The notes under the pieces were generated by a model. The model had not been told where the DNA came from. It saw only the letters and a program-made list of their open reading frames with translations, and did not search any database. A DNA stretch of 16,115 nucleotides, from the NCBI GenBank assembly GCA_021790055.1, contig JAJYIL010000013.1:1-16115 (forward strand), read 5' to 3'. Each line of letters opens with the position of its first letter. Position 1 is the first letter of the stretch. Origin of the DNA: Bacteroidota bacterium (lineage in GTDB: Bacteria > Bacteroidota > Ignavibacteria > Ignavibacteriales > Ignavibacteriaceae). Below are positions 1 to 8,087 of this stretch, in pieces. The position numbers and the translations under genes are program-made.

Positions 1-1245
1 ATTCATCTGCGAAGCTACAAACCTGTTCCAGATTAGCTCATATAGCTTGAATGACCTGCTATCCAGGAATTGCTTAACAAATTGTGGAGAGTATTTTAAA
101 GAAGTCGGTCTAATCGCCTCGTGAGCGTCTTGGACGTTTGTTTTGTCTTTCTTTTCATGATTGTTCGGCACATCAGGCAGATATTCCTTTCCGAATTTAC
201 TGCCGATAAAATCTCTAACTGAAGAAATCATCTCGTCGCTTATTCTTGTAGAGTCGGTTCTCATATAGGTTATTAACCCGACCAAGCCTTCTTTGCCGAG
301 CTCTATTCCTTCATAAAGCTTCTGGGCAATCATCATTGTCTGCTTGGGACGCATCTTTAATCTCTTAGATGCCTCGGCTTGAAGCGCACTTGTAATAAGC
401 GGCGCCGGAGGATTTCGCTTTGTGTTCCTCTTTGAAATATTTGAAATGACGAAATGTTCTTTTGCCTTAATTCTTTCGAAGAAGTTCGTTGCTTGCTTCT
501 CGTTGGCTAACGGAACAAACTGCTCTAAAAATTCATTCCAGTCTTCCTCCGTCATTAACGGCTTCGGCTGTATTTTGATATCTTTCCCGTTAAAGCTGAA
601 AAGCTTTGCCCTGAAAGTTTCTCCATTGTCGATCTTAAATTCTGCCCAAATTGACCAATACTCTGTTGGAATAAATTTTTCAATCTCCGCTTCACGGTCG
701 CAAATTAATTTTAAAGCGACTGACTGGACTCTACCGGCGGATAATGCGCTGCTGCCCGACATTTCTATTATCGCCTTCCAGAGGAAAGGACTGATTTTGT
801 AACCGATAATCCTGTCCATTACTCTGCGAGCTCTTTGAGAGCTTACAAGATGCTCATCTATGCTGCGCGGCTCTTTCATCGCTCTTTCAATCCCGGTTTT
901 AGTAATTTCGTTGAATAGCACTCTCGAAATCTTTGTACTGGAATCCGAATTCAAAAGGTCTGCGATGTCCTGAGCAATTGCTTCGCCTTCGCGGTCGGGG
1001 TCGGTTGCTATAAAAATCCTTTTACTTTTAGAAGCCAAAGCTTTTATCTTTTTAATTACATCACCTTTACCGCGGATTGTAACAAACTGGGGCTTAAAAT
1101 TCTTGTCTACCTCAACACCAAGCTTTGTCTTCGGCAAATTTCTAACGTGACCAACTGTGGCTTCAACAATAAAATCTTTACCGAGATATTTATTTATGGT
1201 CTTTGCCTTTGCAGGTGATTCCACCAAAACTAAATTCTTACTCAT
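1..1245 (-). CDS. topA: DNA topoisomerase I (type IA), N-terminal 415 codons, partial
   Basis: Type IA topoisomerase that relaxes negatively supercoiled DNA by cutting one strand and passing the other through the break. My translation of the minus strand from ATG at 1245 runs without a stop to the left edge, giving 415 codons. It opens with the TOPRIM signature LVLVESPAKAKTI (Glu9) and carries the metal-binding TDPDREGEAIA motif near residues 81-91. The active-site tyrosine is Tyr327 in LITYMRTDST, close to Tyr319 of E. coli TopA. The C-terminal part, including any zinc-finger repeats, lies outside the window. The gene starts 17 bases after the DUF494 (Smg-like) gene stops, so the two are probably co-transcribed; smg/topA adjacency is also seen in other bacteria. 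No clear Shine-Dalgarno sequence precedes the start. The identification is secure. Confidence 0.96.
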   Translation of the reverse strand, partial: MSKNLVLVESPAKAKTINKYLGKDFIVEATVGHVRNLPKTKLGVEVDKNFKPQFVTIRGKGDVIKKIKALASKSKRIFIATDPDREGEAIAQDIADLLNSDSSTKISRVLFNEITKTGIERAMKEPRSIDEHLVSSQRARRVMDRIIGYKISPFLWKAIIEMSGSSALSAGRVQSVALKLICDREAEIEKFIPTEYWSIWAEFKIDNGETFRAKLFSFNGKDIKIQPKPLMTEEDWNEFLEQFVPLANEKQATNFFERIKAKEHFVISNISKRNTKRNPPAPLITSALQAEASKRLKMRPKQTMMIAQKLYEGIELGKEGLVGLITYMRTDSTRISDEMISSVRDFIGSKFGKEYLPDVPNNHEKKDKTNVQDAHEAIRPTSLKYSPQFVKQFLDSRSFKLYELIWNRFVASQMN

Positions 1246-1262
1246 CCTGAATTTCTGCTTTC

Positions 1263-1721
1263 TTAATTTATAGTGTCGGACGAATATAACAAATATCTGC
1301 TTCCCGGAGTTGTCGTTCTATCAAGGTCAAGGAAAATTGACAGCACAAAAATATTTATGCTTTCCTTTGTCCTTTCTTCTTCCGGGAACATCTTTATCTG
1401 GCTTATAATTAATTCAAGCTCGTCGTTGTCGATCAAGCCGATATTTTTCAAATGTAAAAGATAATTGTAATTATTCAATCCAATATCCGATACCTCTTCC
1501 TCCGAGAAGATCCTCAAGCTTTTGCTTGTTTCCGGCTTCATCTCTTTTAGGCGGTACATTTCCCGCAATTTCTTTTCATAAATCCAGCTGTATGCTGCAG
1601 CTAACGTATTGCGTCCAAGCTTGTTCCCTTTCTTAATAAACTTTTCAACCTCTTCAAACGAATAATCTTTATCTATTGCCATAGCGATATTTTCCAAAAC
1701 TTTAACAATTTCCGATGACAT
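1263..1721 (-). CDS. Smg/DUF494 family protein
   Basis: Predicted cytoplasmic, mostly helical protein of 152 residues. The central segment around residues 68-110 (RIFSEEEVSDIGLNNYNYLL, then an acidic helix ending in a KMFPEEE-like stretch) follows the Smg/DUF494 pattern, in which a conserved R-[IV]-[FY]-x-x-E-E motif leads into a two-helix unit. The biochemical role of the family is not settled, although smg genes are repeatedly found beside dprA and topA. Here topA lies directly downstream and ybeY ends 8 bases upstream, which supports the assignment. The start is ATG at 1721. There is no signal peptide or membrane segment. Family membership is judged by pattern alone, so confidence is good but not complete. 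Confidence 0.75.
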   Translation of the reverse strand: MSSEIVKVLENIAMAIDKDYSFEEVEKFIKKGNKLGRNTLAAAYSWIYEKKLREMYRLKEMKPETSKSLRIFSEEEVSDIGLNNYNYLLHLKNIGLIDNDELELIISQIKMFPEEERTKESINIFVLSIFLDLDRTTTPGSRYLLYSSDTIN

Positions 1722-1729
1722 TAAATCTG

Positions 1730-2167
1730 CTAATTCCTATGTTGTTGGGATGTATACTTTTCCAAGAGATTGTCTTCCATCCGTTTCATCTCTTTTTGTT
1801 CCTTTTTGCCTTGGTCGTCGTAATTCAACAGATGTAAAATACCGTGAATCACAAGGCGAAAATATTCATCACTTTTTGACACTCCAAATTTCTTTGCATT
1901 TAAAACGGCTTCTTCATACGAAATAAAGATTTCCCCGTCTAATATCTTATGATCGCCGGAATAATTGAAGGTGATTATATCGGTCTCAAAATTATGATTT
2001 AAATAATTTCTGTTAATCTCAAGCAAGTAAGCCGTATTAACAAAATTAATTATAAGAGAAGCTAATTCACAGTGTAGTTCATTCTTCACAAACTTAATCA
2101 ATCTGTGGACTAACTCCTTTTTGAAAATGAAACTCTTGTCAAAATTTACTTGTAAGTTTTTAACCAC
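1730..2167 (-). CDS. ybeY: Endoribonuclease YbeY (rRNA maturation factor)
   Basis: Single-domain zinc-dependent endoribonuclease of 145 residues, involved in 16S rRNA 3'-end maturation and ribosome quality control. The diagnostic C-terminal metal motif is HGILHLLNYDD at residues 108-118, and the substrate-side TDIITF motif (usually TDVLSF) is at 62-67. In proteobacteria the motif is HGxLHLxGYDH with a third histidine; here the third ligand position is Asp118. To my knowledge this Asp form is common in Bacteroidota-like YbeY proteins, so it does not suggest loss of activity. The start is GTG at 2167 with no obvious ribosome binding site. The gene sits between an MBL hydrolase 35 bases upstream and the DUF494 gene 8 bases downstream. 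Confidence 0.93.
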   Translation of the reverse strand: MVKNLQVNFDKSFIFKKELVHRLIKFVKNELHCELASLIINFVNTAYLLEINRNYLNHNFETDIITFNYSGDHKILDGEIFISYEEAVLNAKKFGVSKSDEYFRLVIHGILHLLNYDDQGKKEQKEMKRMEDNLLEKYTSQQHRN

Positions 2168-2202
2168 GGCGTAAATATATCAATTCACGGAAAACTAACA
2201 AA

Positions 2203-3069
2203 CTAAAAAATAATACTTAGCCCTTCGTGCGAGGCAATGCAATTAATGCTGGATTTTTCCTTTTTGAAGACTGCGAGAGTGTCGTTTAACTGCTCGTCTA
2301 TTTTGGAGTCAGTAAAGTCGGGATTGTAATGGAACAAAATAATATTTTTCACCTTGGCAAGAATGCTGAAGTATGCAAGCGTAACATTGCAAGAGTGACC
2401 CCAGCCCTTCTTTTCAATTACGGAAGTTTCGTCGTACATTGAATCATGGATCAAATAATCGCAGCCGGAGACAAATTCAACCATCGCTTTGTTCATTTCA
2501 AGGATGTCCGAAGCTGAGGTATGAATTGAATCTTTTAGCTTCAATTCATTATCAGTCATATACACCAGGCATTTATCCCCCTCGGTAATCCTGAAAGAAA
2601 TTGTGGGCGATGAATGATTAGCGCGAAAAGTTTCTACTTTAAAGTTATCAAAATTGTAAGTGCAATCAGGAATGATTTCCTTAAAAGAAGTATGTGCGCT
2701 CATCTCTCCAATCTTGATAGGGAAATAATTGAACGCCATTTGGTCGCTTAGTATTTGCTCAACTCTTTTGCCGTCGCTCGTCTCGCCGTAAAAGGTAATT
2801 TCATTTCCTTTTCTATAAAGCGGTAGAAAAAAGGGAATACCCTGGATGTGATCCCAATGATAGTGACTGACAAAGATATCAATTTTCTTGTCTCTGCCTG
2901 TGCTTGCGAGATGCTTTCCAAACTCACGAAGACCGCTGCCTGCATCAAGAATAATCAGCCGATTGTTGTCTGTCCTCAATTCAATACAGGGAGTGTTACC
3001 ACCATATTTAATTGTGGCGTTACCTGGAACCGGGATTGAACCTCTTGTACCCCAAAATCTAAAATACAT
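2203..3069 (-). CDS. MBL-fold metal-dependent hydrolase (COG1235/PhnP-like)
   Basis: Metallo-beta-lactamase-fold hydrolase of 288 residues. The N-terminus RFWGTRGSIPVPG, followed by a YGGNTPCIELR segment, is typical of the COG1235/Lactamase_B_2 group, which includes cyclic phosphodiesterases. The metal-binding set is nearly complete by eye: HYHWDH at 69-74 (HxHxDH), His152 in RANHSSP, Asp173 in MTDNE, His208 in LIHDSMY and His247 in LFHYNPD. Substrate is not predictable; members act on cyclic phosphates or other phosphodiesters, and some are fused to or neighbour signalling proteins. No signal peptide, so probably cytoplasmic. The start is ATG at 3069, about 64 bases after the last stop of the small upstream frame. 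ybeY follows 35 bases downstream. Confidence 0.88.
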   Translation of the reverse strand: MYFRFWGTRGSIPVPGNATIKYGGNTPCIELRTDNNRLIILDAGSGLREFGKHLASTGRDKKIDIFVSHYHWDHIQGIPFFLPLYRKGNEITFYGETSDGKRVEQILSDQMAFNYFPIKIGEMSAHTSFKEIIPDCTYNFDNFKVETFRANHSSPTISFRITEGDKCLVYMTDNELKLKDSIHTSASDILEMNKAMVEFVSGCDYLIHDSMYDETSVIEKKGWGHSCNVTLAYFSILAKVKNIILFHYNPDFTDSKIDEQLNDTLAVFKKEKSSINCIASHEGLSIIF

Positions 3070-3133
3070 TTTATGATTTAATTTTTTTTAATTACTCAAT
3101 ATAGTGAACATCGCGGCGAATTACTGTGTTGCA

Positions 3134-3298
3134 TCAAACATTTGGATGCTCGCCAATTTCAACATCACCGCTCTTAACACCGGAAGCAAGAGAGATGCTT
3201 TGGTGCAGCTTTGGAAGTGTATCCATGTAAGGGAATAGCTTAATATCTTCATTCAACTTTTGTTGTATCTTGGCGGTGTCCATCCTGGTCGCTTCCAT
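3134..3298 (-). CDS. Possible small protein, 54 aa, overlapping the 3' end of the DUF3108 gene
   Basis: I do not recognise this peptide. An open frame from ATG at 3298 (alternative ATG at 3283) encodes 54 residues to TGA at 3136-3134. The first 15 codons overlap the DUF3108 gene in another frame. The non-overlapping part (LFPYMDTLPKLHQSIS, then GVKSGDVEIGEHPNV) has a balanced, protein-like composition, unlike a random AT-rich spacer. The same frame continues past TGA for 13 codons (CNTVIRRDVHYIE) to TAA at 3094-3092, which also looks coding. It may be a small translationally coupled gene, the tail of a decayed gene, or chance. No strong ribosome binding site is seen. Confidence 0.3.
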   Translation of the reverse strand: MEATRMDTAKIQQKLNEDIKLFPYMDTLPKLHQSISLASGVKSGDVEIGEHPNV

Positions 3299-4080
3299 GA
3301 TTTTAATTCAATCCTAACGTTGCCTACTATAACTTTCATCTTAGCCAAAATCGGTACCGCAGCTTCATCGTTCGAAAACCAGCCTTCGAAGTAACCGGTC
3401 AATCCAAAAACGCTAATGAATTTCATTTCGCCGTCTATGCGCACGCAGGCAATATCATATTTAACCGCATCGATTGAAACTCCGGTTACCCGGGTGTACG
3501 AGTTAATTGTTGTGTAAGATTCTTTTTCATTTACAAAGCAAGGAACCGAAATTGATTTTCCACTTCCGCTGAACATTCTTGCAAAGTACAAAATTGAAAG
3601 CCCGTCTTCGTATTGCTTGTCAATTGTGCCGGTTGAATCTGTCCACAATTCGTACGGCTGAACTTTTCCTTTTTTAATCCGGACATTATTTTTATCGTAA
3701 TCAAATCTGTATTCTGTAAATGTGGTATATTCCTCCTTCTTTACAATTCCTCTGAAGAAGGCTGAATAGTAATCCGGGTTAAGGGTCGATTCGTAAATCA
3801 TGTGAAGATTAACAAAAGGAATTCCTGAATACGAATCCATGTAAGCAATAGTATTGTAGTAAGTTTTTCCGTTGATGATTCTTTTGTTACGAACGATGAT
3901 TTTTATTTCACCTAATTTTATAAATGAAAAGCTGACGACATAAGTGAGTTCTTCCCCAACTTCTAAATGCTTGGTTGACGAAATATTTACTTCATAAGAT
4001 TTTACCTGCCGCTTAACAAAGGAAAGCGTTAATAAAGCGGCAATCGAAATGAAAATAATTATTTTAATTCTTTTGGTCAT
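3253..4080 (-). CDS. DUF3108 domain-containing envelope protein
   Basis: Protein of 275 residues with an N-terminal hydrophobic segment at about 5-20 (IKIIIFISIAALLTLSF), a signal peptide or single membrane anchor that implies a periplasmic body. The body fits the DUF3108 pattern: a VGEELTYVVSFSFIKLGEI start near residues 41-59, alternating beta-strands, a DGLSILYFARMF segment, and near the end GLTGYFEGWFSNDEAAVPI before a strand rich in positive charge. The family is common in Gram-negative envelopes but has no established function. The ATG overlaps the stop of the upstream S41 protease gene in an ATGA (4077-4080), so the two are translationally coupled and may act in the same envelope process. 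Confidence 0.8.
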   Translation of the reverse strand: MTKRIKIIIFISIAALLTLSFVKRQVKSYEVNISSTKHLEVGEELTYVVSFSFIKLGEIKIIVRNKRIINGKTYYNTIAYMDSYSGIPFVNLHMIYESTLNPDYYSAFFRGIVKKEEYTTFTEYRFDYDKNNVRIKKGKVQPYELWTDSTGTIDKQYEDGLSILYFARMFSGSGKSISVPCFVNEKESYTTINSYTRVTGVSIDAVKYDIACVRIDGEMKFISVFGLTGYFEGWFSNDEAAVPILAKMKVIVGNVRIELKSWKRPGWTPPRYNKS

Positions 4081-5690
4081 TTAAGCTTAGCCAAGTCTTT
4101 GGCTTCGCCGAACAAAGTAACAGCTTTTTGGAATTGATTATCATCATTAAGCATAACCTTGTACCAGCCTACATTACTCCAAAACGTCCTGGCAATTTCA
4201 GCTTTTAATCTATCTGCAATATATTCCTTATCTTTCGCGTAATCCTTTTCAACAAACTTAACTCCCTTTGCACCGGCAAAGTTTATAAAATTCTGCAACT
4301 CATTTTTATTAAATGAAAACTCCATATCGAACTTATTTAAATCGTTTCCAAATTCATTTTGAATTCTTTTTTTGTTCGTATCAAGATAATTCAAAATAAA
4401 TTGATAGAAAAGATTTTTCTTTAGAAGGTTTATTGTAAACTCATTCAGTTCGGCAGAAGGGATAATATAATCGGGAGTAATTCCGCCGCCGCCGTAAACA
4501 GTTCTGCCATCAGCAGTTTTGAATTTCGGAAGTGCCGTGTCCTTCTCCGCAGTGTGCTCAAGATTATTTCCGGCAGGCTCATTGTTCTTCCCGGCGTCGG
4601 CATAATATTCGCTCCAGTTTTTCAAGCCTTTGTAGCTTCGTTGAATAAGCCTGCCAGAAGGAGTATAATATCTTGCAATAGTTAAACGCAGAGCCGAATT
4701 ATCCGGCAGGGTAAATTGCCTTTGCACAAGTCCTTTACCGAATGTTGTTTCACCAACGATCAATGCTCTATCCCAATCCTGCATAGCGCCTGAAACAATT
4801 TCGCTTGCTGAAGCACTTCCTTTGTTGACCAGAATTATAAGAGGAAGGTCTTTGTAAGGAGCAGGTTGAGTAGCGTCATATTCTTCATCAAACTCCGAAC
4901 GTCTTCCTTTAGTATAAACAATTTTTTTACCACCGTCTATAAAAAGATTTGCGACTTTAACAGCCTGGTCTAACAAGCCGCCCGGATTACCTCTTAAATC
5001 TAAAATAAGCTGCTGCATCCCTTCCTTTTTTAACTTAGCTAAAGCCTTGCTCATTTCATCATAAGAAGTTTCGGAAAATCTTGTCAGGCTAATGTAGCCG
5101 GTATTTGAATTATACATTAAAGCGGCATCAACAGAATAAAGCGGAATTTTTGCCCGTGTAATTTCATAATTGATTGGATCTTTTACGCCGTATCTAACTA
5201 TTGCAACGTCAACTTTAGTACCGGCTTTACCCCGAAGCTTTGCCCGTACTTGATCGTCTGATATACCGATAGCGCTTGAATCGTTTATCGCGACAATTTT
5301 ATCTCCCGGCTGAATACCGAGCTTTTCGCTTGGTCCGCCAGCTATCGGAGAAACAACGGTCAAAGTATCATTTATAATTTGGAACTCGATTCCTATTCCT
5401 TCAAAGTCGCCTTGAAATGATTCTTCTATGCCTGGAATTTGCTTAGCTGGGATGTAAACAGAGTGAGGGTCCAATTTATTGAGCATACCGTTGATTGCAG
5501 CCGACACAAGCTTTTGCGTATCTACTTTATCGACATAATATTTTTCCGTAAAAGATAGAACATCGCCGAATTTGAGGATGCCTTCCTGTAGTCTGTCTTC
5601 CGAGAATACTTTTTCTATTTGGGTTCCCAGTAAAATTCCGAGAACCAGGATGAGAATTACAAACGAAATTTTTAGTTTACCGGGTTTCAT
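4077..5690 (-). CDS. Carboxyl-terminal processing protease, S41 family (CtpA/Prc-like)
   Basis: Serine protease with a Ser/Lys dyad that trims or degrades periplasmic proteins. Counting from the preferred ATG at 5690, it has an N-terminal membrane anchor (about residues 8-23), a helical region with the LDPHSVYIP motif, a PDZ domain at about 98-178 (FEGIGIEF, then LGIQPGDKI) and the S41 core. The core shows DLRGNPGG near 231-238, the catalytic serine in GSASASEI (about Ser294) and the catalytic lysine in TFGKGLVQ (about Lys319). The spacing of 25 residues matches Ser452/Lys477 of E. coli Prc. A C-terminal helical extension follows the VYGGGGITPDYIIP strand. A TTG six bases upstream (5696) could also start it, but the ATG has a GGGA six bases before it. 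It ends in a 4-base overlap with the DUF3108 gene. Confidence 0.95.
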   Translation of the reverse strand: MKPGKLKISFVILILVLGILLGTQIEKVFSEDRLQEGILKFGDVLSFTEKYYVDKVDTQKLVSAAINGMLNKLDPHSVYIPAKQIPGIEESFQGDFEGIGIEFQIINDTLTVVSPIAGGPSEKLGIQPGDKIVAINDSSAIGISDDQVRAKLRGKAGTKVDVAIVRYGVKDPINYEITRAKIPLYSVDAALMYNSNTGYISLTRFSETSYDEMSKALAKLKKEGMQQLILDLRGNPGGLLDQAVKVANLFIDGGKKIVYTKGRRSEFDEEYDATQPAPYKDLPLIILVNKGSASASEIVSGAMQDWDRALIVGETTFGKGLVQRQFTLPDNSALRLTIARYYTPSGRLIQRSYKGLKNWSEYYADAGKNNEPAGNNLEHTAEKDTALPKFKTADGRTVYGGGGITPDYIIPSAELNEFTINLLKKNLFYQFILNYLDTNKKRIQNEFGNDLNKFDMEFSFNKNELQNFINFAGAKGVKFVEKDYAKDKEYIADRLKAEIARTFWSNVGWYKVMLNDDNQFQKAVTLFGEAKDLAKLK

Positions 5691-5704
5691 ATTCAATCCC
5701 GCAA

Positions 5705-7357
5705 TTAGAATTTGACGGAAACAGTGAAGAAGCTTTGAAGCTGATTCACCTTTACCGAATTCTGCAGCGACTCATTCAAATAAGTTAAATTCAACGTTAC
5801 AAAATATTGTTTTATCGGTTCATAACTTATCAATAAGCTTGTAATTCTTGAGTATTCCAAATCACCGTCAAGCAACCTTGCAAAGTTTGAATCGAATGAG
5901 CGGTGACCGAGCGCTTCGTTTCCGCCGACGTTTACAATAGTTCCATCCGGCAAAACCGGGTTTGCACCGTGAATAATATATTGAAACCTGCCGTTGATTG
6001 AAAGTCTATAATTAAGCCGGTAGTCTACTTCTCCAAGCAGCAGCACACTGTTCGGTTGCAGCCCGGAACCTAAGTCGTATCCGGAATTTGTAAAGTTTGT
6101 ATTGCCGGTTCTATGCGTGTGCACGTAAGGATCAATCGTTGTCAATTCAAGCTTAAGATCTGCGGGAATAATTTTATATAGGTTCGATGAGAATATTCCG
6201 AAGTCGAATAAAGTTTCATTTGCATACCAGCCGGTTCCAAGCTTTGAAAAATCCATATCATCTATTAAAAGCGTGCTGTAAATCTTTAATCCTTCGATTG
6301 ACTTGTTCGCAAAATCAAAGAACAGCAGCGAGTTGTCTCTATCCTGGTTGGCATGCTCTATTGATTTATAAAAGGCAAACGGGTTTAAGTACGATAAGTC
6401 CAATCCCCTGTCTCCGTATATAATAATTTCACCGACTCCGAAATTTACCGCATTTGAAATATCGAAACCGATCCTGTGGTAACCGATATATTTTTCATGA
6501 ACGTAATTCAAACCGCCGTTTATCGAGTCCGGCTGAAAGGTGGTTTCGCCGAGCAGCTTTCCATGGAAATAGGAGAAGTTGAAAAACTTGTAGTGGATAT
6601 TAAAAGAAAGATAATCAAAAGGCGGTGCATTATCATCGATAATAGAACGCATCGGTCCGTATCCAATACGCATCCGATCTCTGCCGAGTTTAAGATTGAA
6701 CATCTTATAATTGGCAGTTAGGTATCCGGATGTTTCATCAAAGAATGCAGCGGCTGTGTCAAGATTATATTTAAAATTATCGCGAACGTCCAGGCGCAGT
6801 CTTGCAACTTCTTTATTGCCCATTACCAGACCATTTGTTCCTTTAATTGAAAAGCCGAAATGATCAAGGAATGTTCCTCTAATCTCTCCGCCGATGACTC
6901 CAAGAGTAGTGGAAAGATTACTTTTATTTTCAAAATCATTTTGAGCAATAACCTGTCCCTGCCCCAAAAGATTTACAAAGAAGCTTGCCTTGTGGGGATG
7001 GTTGTAATAATAAAGATACTTTCCTTCCTGCGAAAATAAATTGTACCCCTTGCCTCCAATCAATGATTGCTGGTGCTTTAGAGTGCCGTAAAGATTGAAT
7101 TCAAATTCAACTTCGAGGTCTTTAAGAATCTTTTTGTCGATATTATCAAGTTTGTCTTGATTTGCAATTACCTGTTTAATAAATCCCGCCACCTCATTAC
7201 GGGGCTTTGGAATCTCGAACGAGTTGTATCCTTTAATTAAATGAAGCACTTCCATTCGCTGAAGGAAATTATAAACCGGGTTGTCGACGCTTACATAATC
7301 ATCTTGAGCAAATACCGCAACGGAGAAAACAAAAAGAAGTAGAGCTAGCTTTTTCAA
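5705..7357 (-). CDS. Wzi-like outer-membrane beta-barrel protein
   Basis: Protein of 550 residues with a clear signal peptide (MKKLALLLFVFSVAVFAQ, cleavage probably just after) and a body of amphipathic strands with many aromatic residues, ending in VSVKF with a C-terminal Phe as in many outer-membrane barrels. The stretch KLGRDRMRIGYGPMRS, followed by a DNAPPFDYLSF segment, resembles the capsule assembly protein Wzi, which binds surface polysaccharide at the cell exterior. The helical N-terminus (NPVYNFLQRMEVLHLIKGY) is shared by many barrel proteins of this group. The start is TTG at 7357 with a GAGGT Shine-Dalgarno sequence inside the end of the glycosyltransferase gene, one base away, which suggests coupling. 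A role in polysaccharide attachment or export fits this neighbour but is inference. Confidence 0.7.
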   Translation of the reverse strand: MKKLALLLFVFSVAVFAQDDYVSVDNPVYNFLQRMEVLHLIKGYNSFEIPKPRNEVAGFIKQVIANQDKLDNIDKKILKDLEVEFEFNLYGTLKHQQSLIGGKGYNLFSQEGKYLYYYNHPHKASFFVNLLGQGQVIAQNDFENKSNLSTTLGVIGGEIRGTFLDHFGFSIKGTNGLVMGNKEVARLRLDVRDNFKYNLDTAAAFFDETSGYLTANYKMFNLKLGRDRMRIGYGPMRSIIDDNAPPFDYLSFNIHYKFFNFSYFHGKLLGETTFQPDSINGGLNYVHEKYIGYHRIGFDISNAVNFGVGEIIIYGDRGLDLSYLNPFAFYKSIEHANQDRDNSLLFFDFANKSIEGLKIYSTLLIDDMDFSKLGTGWYANETLFDFGIFSSNLYKIIPADLKLELTTIDPYVHTHRTGNTNFTNSGYDLGSGLQPNSVLLLGEVDYRLNYRLSINGRFQYIIHGANPVLPDGTIVNVGGNEALGHRSFDSNFARLLDGDLEYSRITSLLISYEPIKQYFVTLNLTYLNESLQNSVKVNQLQSFFTVSVKF

Positions 7358-7358
7358 A

Positions 7359-8087
7359 TTACCTCACTTGTTCCCATTCTTTCGAAATGGATTTATTTTT
7401 TATAAAGACCGAAATTCCGTTCCTAAGCCAGGAAAGAGAAACACCCGCATAGCCGAGCTTTCTGAAACGTCTCGGTGATTCGTAGATAAAAATATCGGCA
7501 GTAAACAAAATTTTCCCGAACTTTCTAATTTTTCTAAACAAGTCAAAGTCTTCTCCTGCCGCAAGCGACTCGTTATATCCTCCCGCCTTCTCGAAGACTT
7601 CCCGCCGGATTACTTGGCATTCGCCTCTTCCCATTCCAATTCCGAGCTTGTTTAATAATCTAAAATATATATTGTAAAGTCCATGAAAAAGCTTATCTGA
7701 AAGAATTTCTTCTTCGGGAAAAACCTTCACCTTGCACGTCAACGCAAGGAATTCGCTTTTAATAAATTTTGAATTAAGAAAGTCAAAAAAGCTTTCTATG
7801 TCTGGAATTTTAATGTCGCCGTTTATAAATATAAACACGTCCCCGGAGGCTTGCTTAACGCCTAAGTTTCGCCCTCCGGCAATATTTTGTTTTGTTTTTT
7901 TGTTGTGAACCGCGATCTTGTCGGAATATCTGCATGCAATATTGACCGTGCTGTCGCAGCTTCCGCCATCCGAAACTATAATTTCAAAATCAAATTTGCT
8001 TTTGAAATTATTCTCTGCCAACGATTTCAAAAGTCCGGGAAGAAGCTTCTCTTCATTTAGCGTTGGAATTATTACGCTATACCTCAC
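7359..8087 (-). CDS. Glycosyltransferase family 2 protein
   Basis: GT-A fold glycosyltransferase of 242 residues. It starts with the nucleotide-binding strand YSVIIPTLNEE and has IIVSDGGSCDST (Asp40) and AGGRNLGVKQASGD. The metal-binding DxD position reads NGD (residues 89-91 in FINGDIKIP), with Asn replacing the first Asp. The acceptor-side GYNESLAAGEDFDLFRK segment has the expected Glu179-Asp180 base. The C-terminus (ESPRRFRKLGY onward) contains an amphipathic segment but no firm membrane helix. It starts with GTG inside the lysS stop (4-base GTGA overlap) and ends one base before the Wzi-like gene. That neighbour suggests surface polysaccharide or glycolipid synthesis, but the sugar donor and acceptor cannot be told. 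Confidence 0.88.
   Translation of the reverse strand: MRYSVIIPTLNEEKLLPGLLKSLAENNFKSKFDFEIIVSDGGSCDSTVNIACRYSDKIAVHNKKTKQNIAGGRNLGVKQASGDVFIFINGDIKIPDIESFFDFLNSKFIKSEFLALTCKVKVFPEEEILSDKLFHGLYNIYFRLLNKLGIGMGRGECQVIRREVFEKAGGYNESLAAGEDFDLFRKIRKFGKILFTADIFIYESPRRFRKLGYAGVSLSWLRNGISVFIKNKSISKEWEQVR

Noticed and set aside
422..802. Plus-strand open frame of 126 codons
   Set aside because: It is antisense to topA, whose minus-strand frame carries clear TOPRIM and active-site motifs; the plus-strand product resembles no protein family I know.
2165..2167. Loss of activity in YbeY because the third metal-motif histidine is Asp
   Set aside because: The Asp form of the motif is, to my knowledge, normal in Bacteroidota-like YbeY proteins.
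3134..3136. Selenocysteine at the in-frame TGA of the small ORF
   Set aside because: No known selenoprotein family matches and I could not make out a convincing SECIS hairpin just downstream; a stop or a mutation is simpler.
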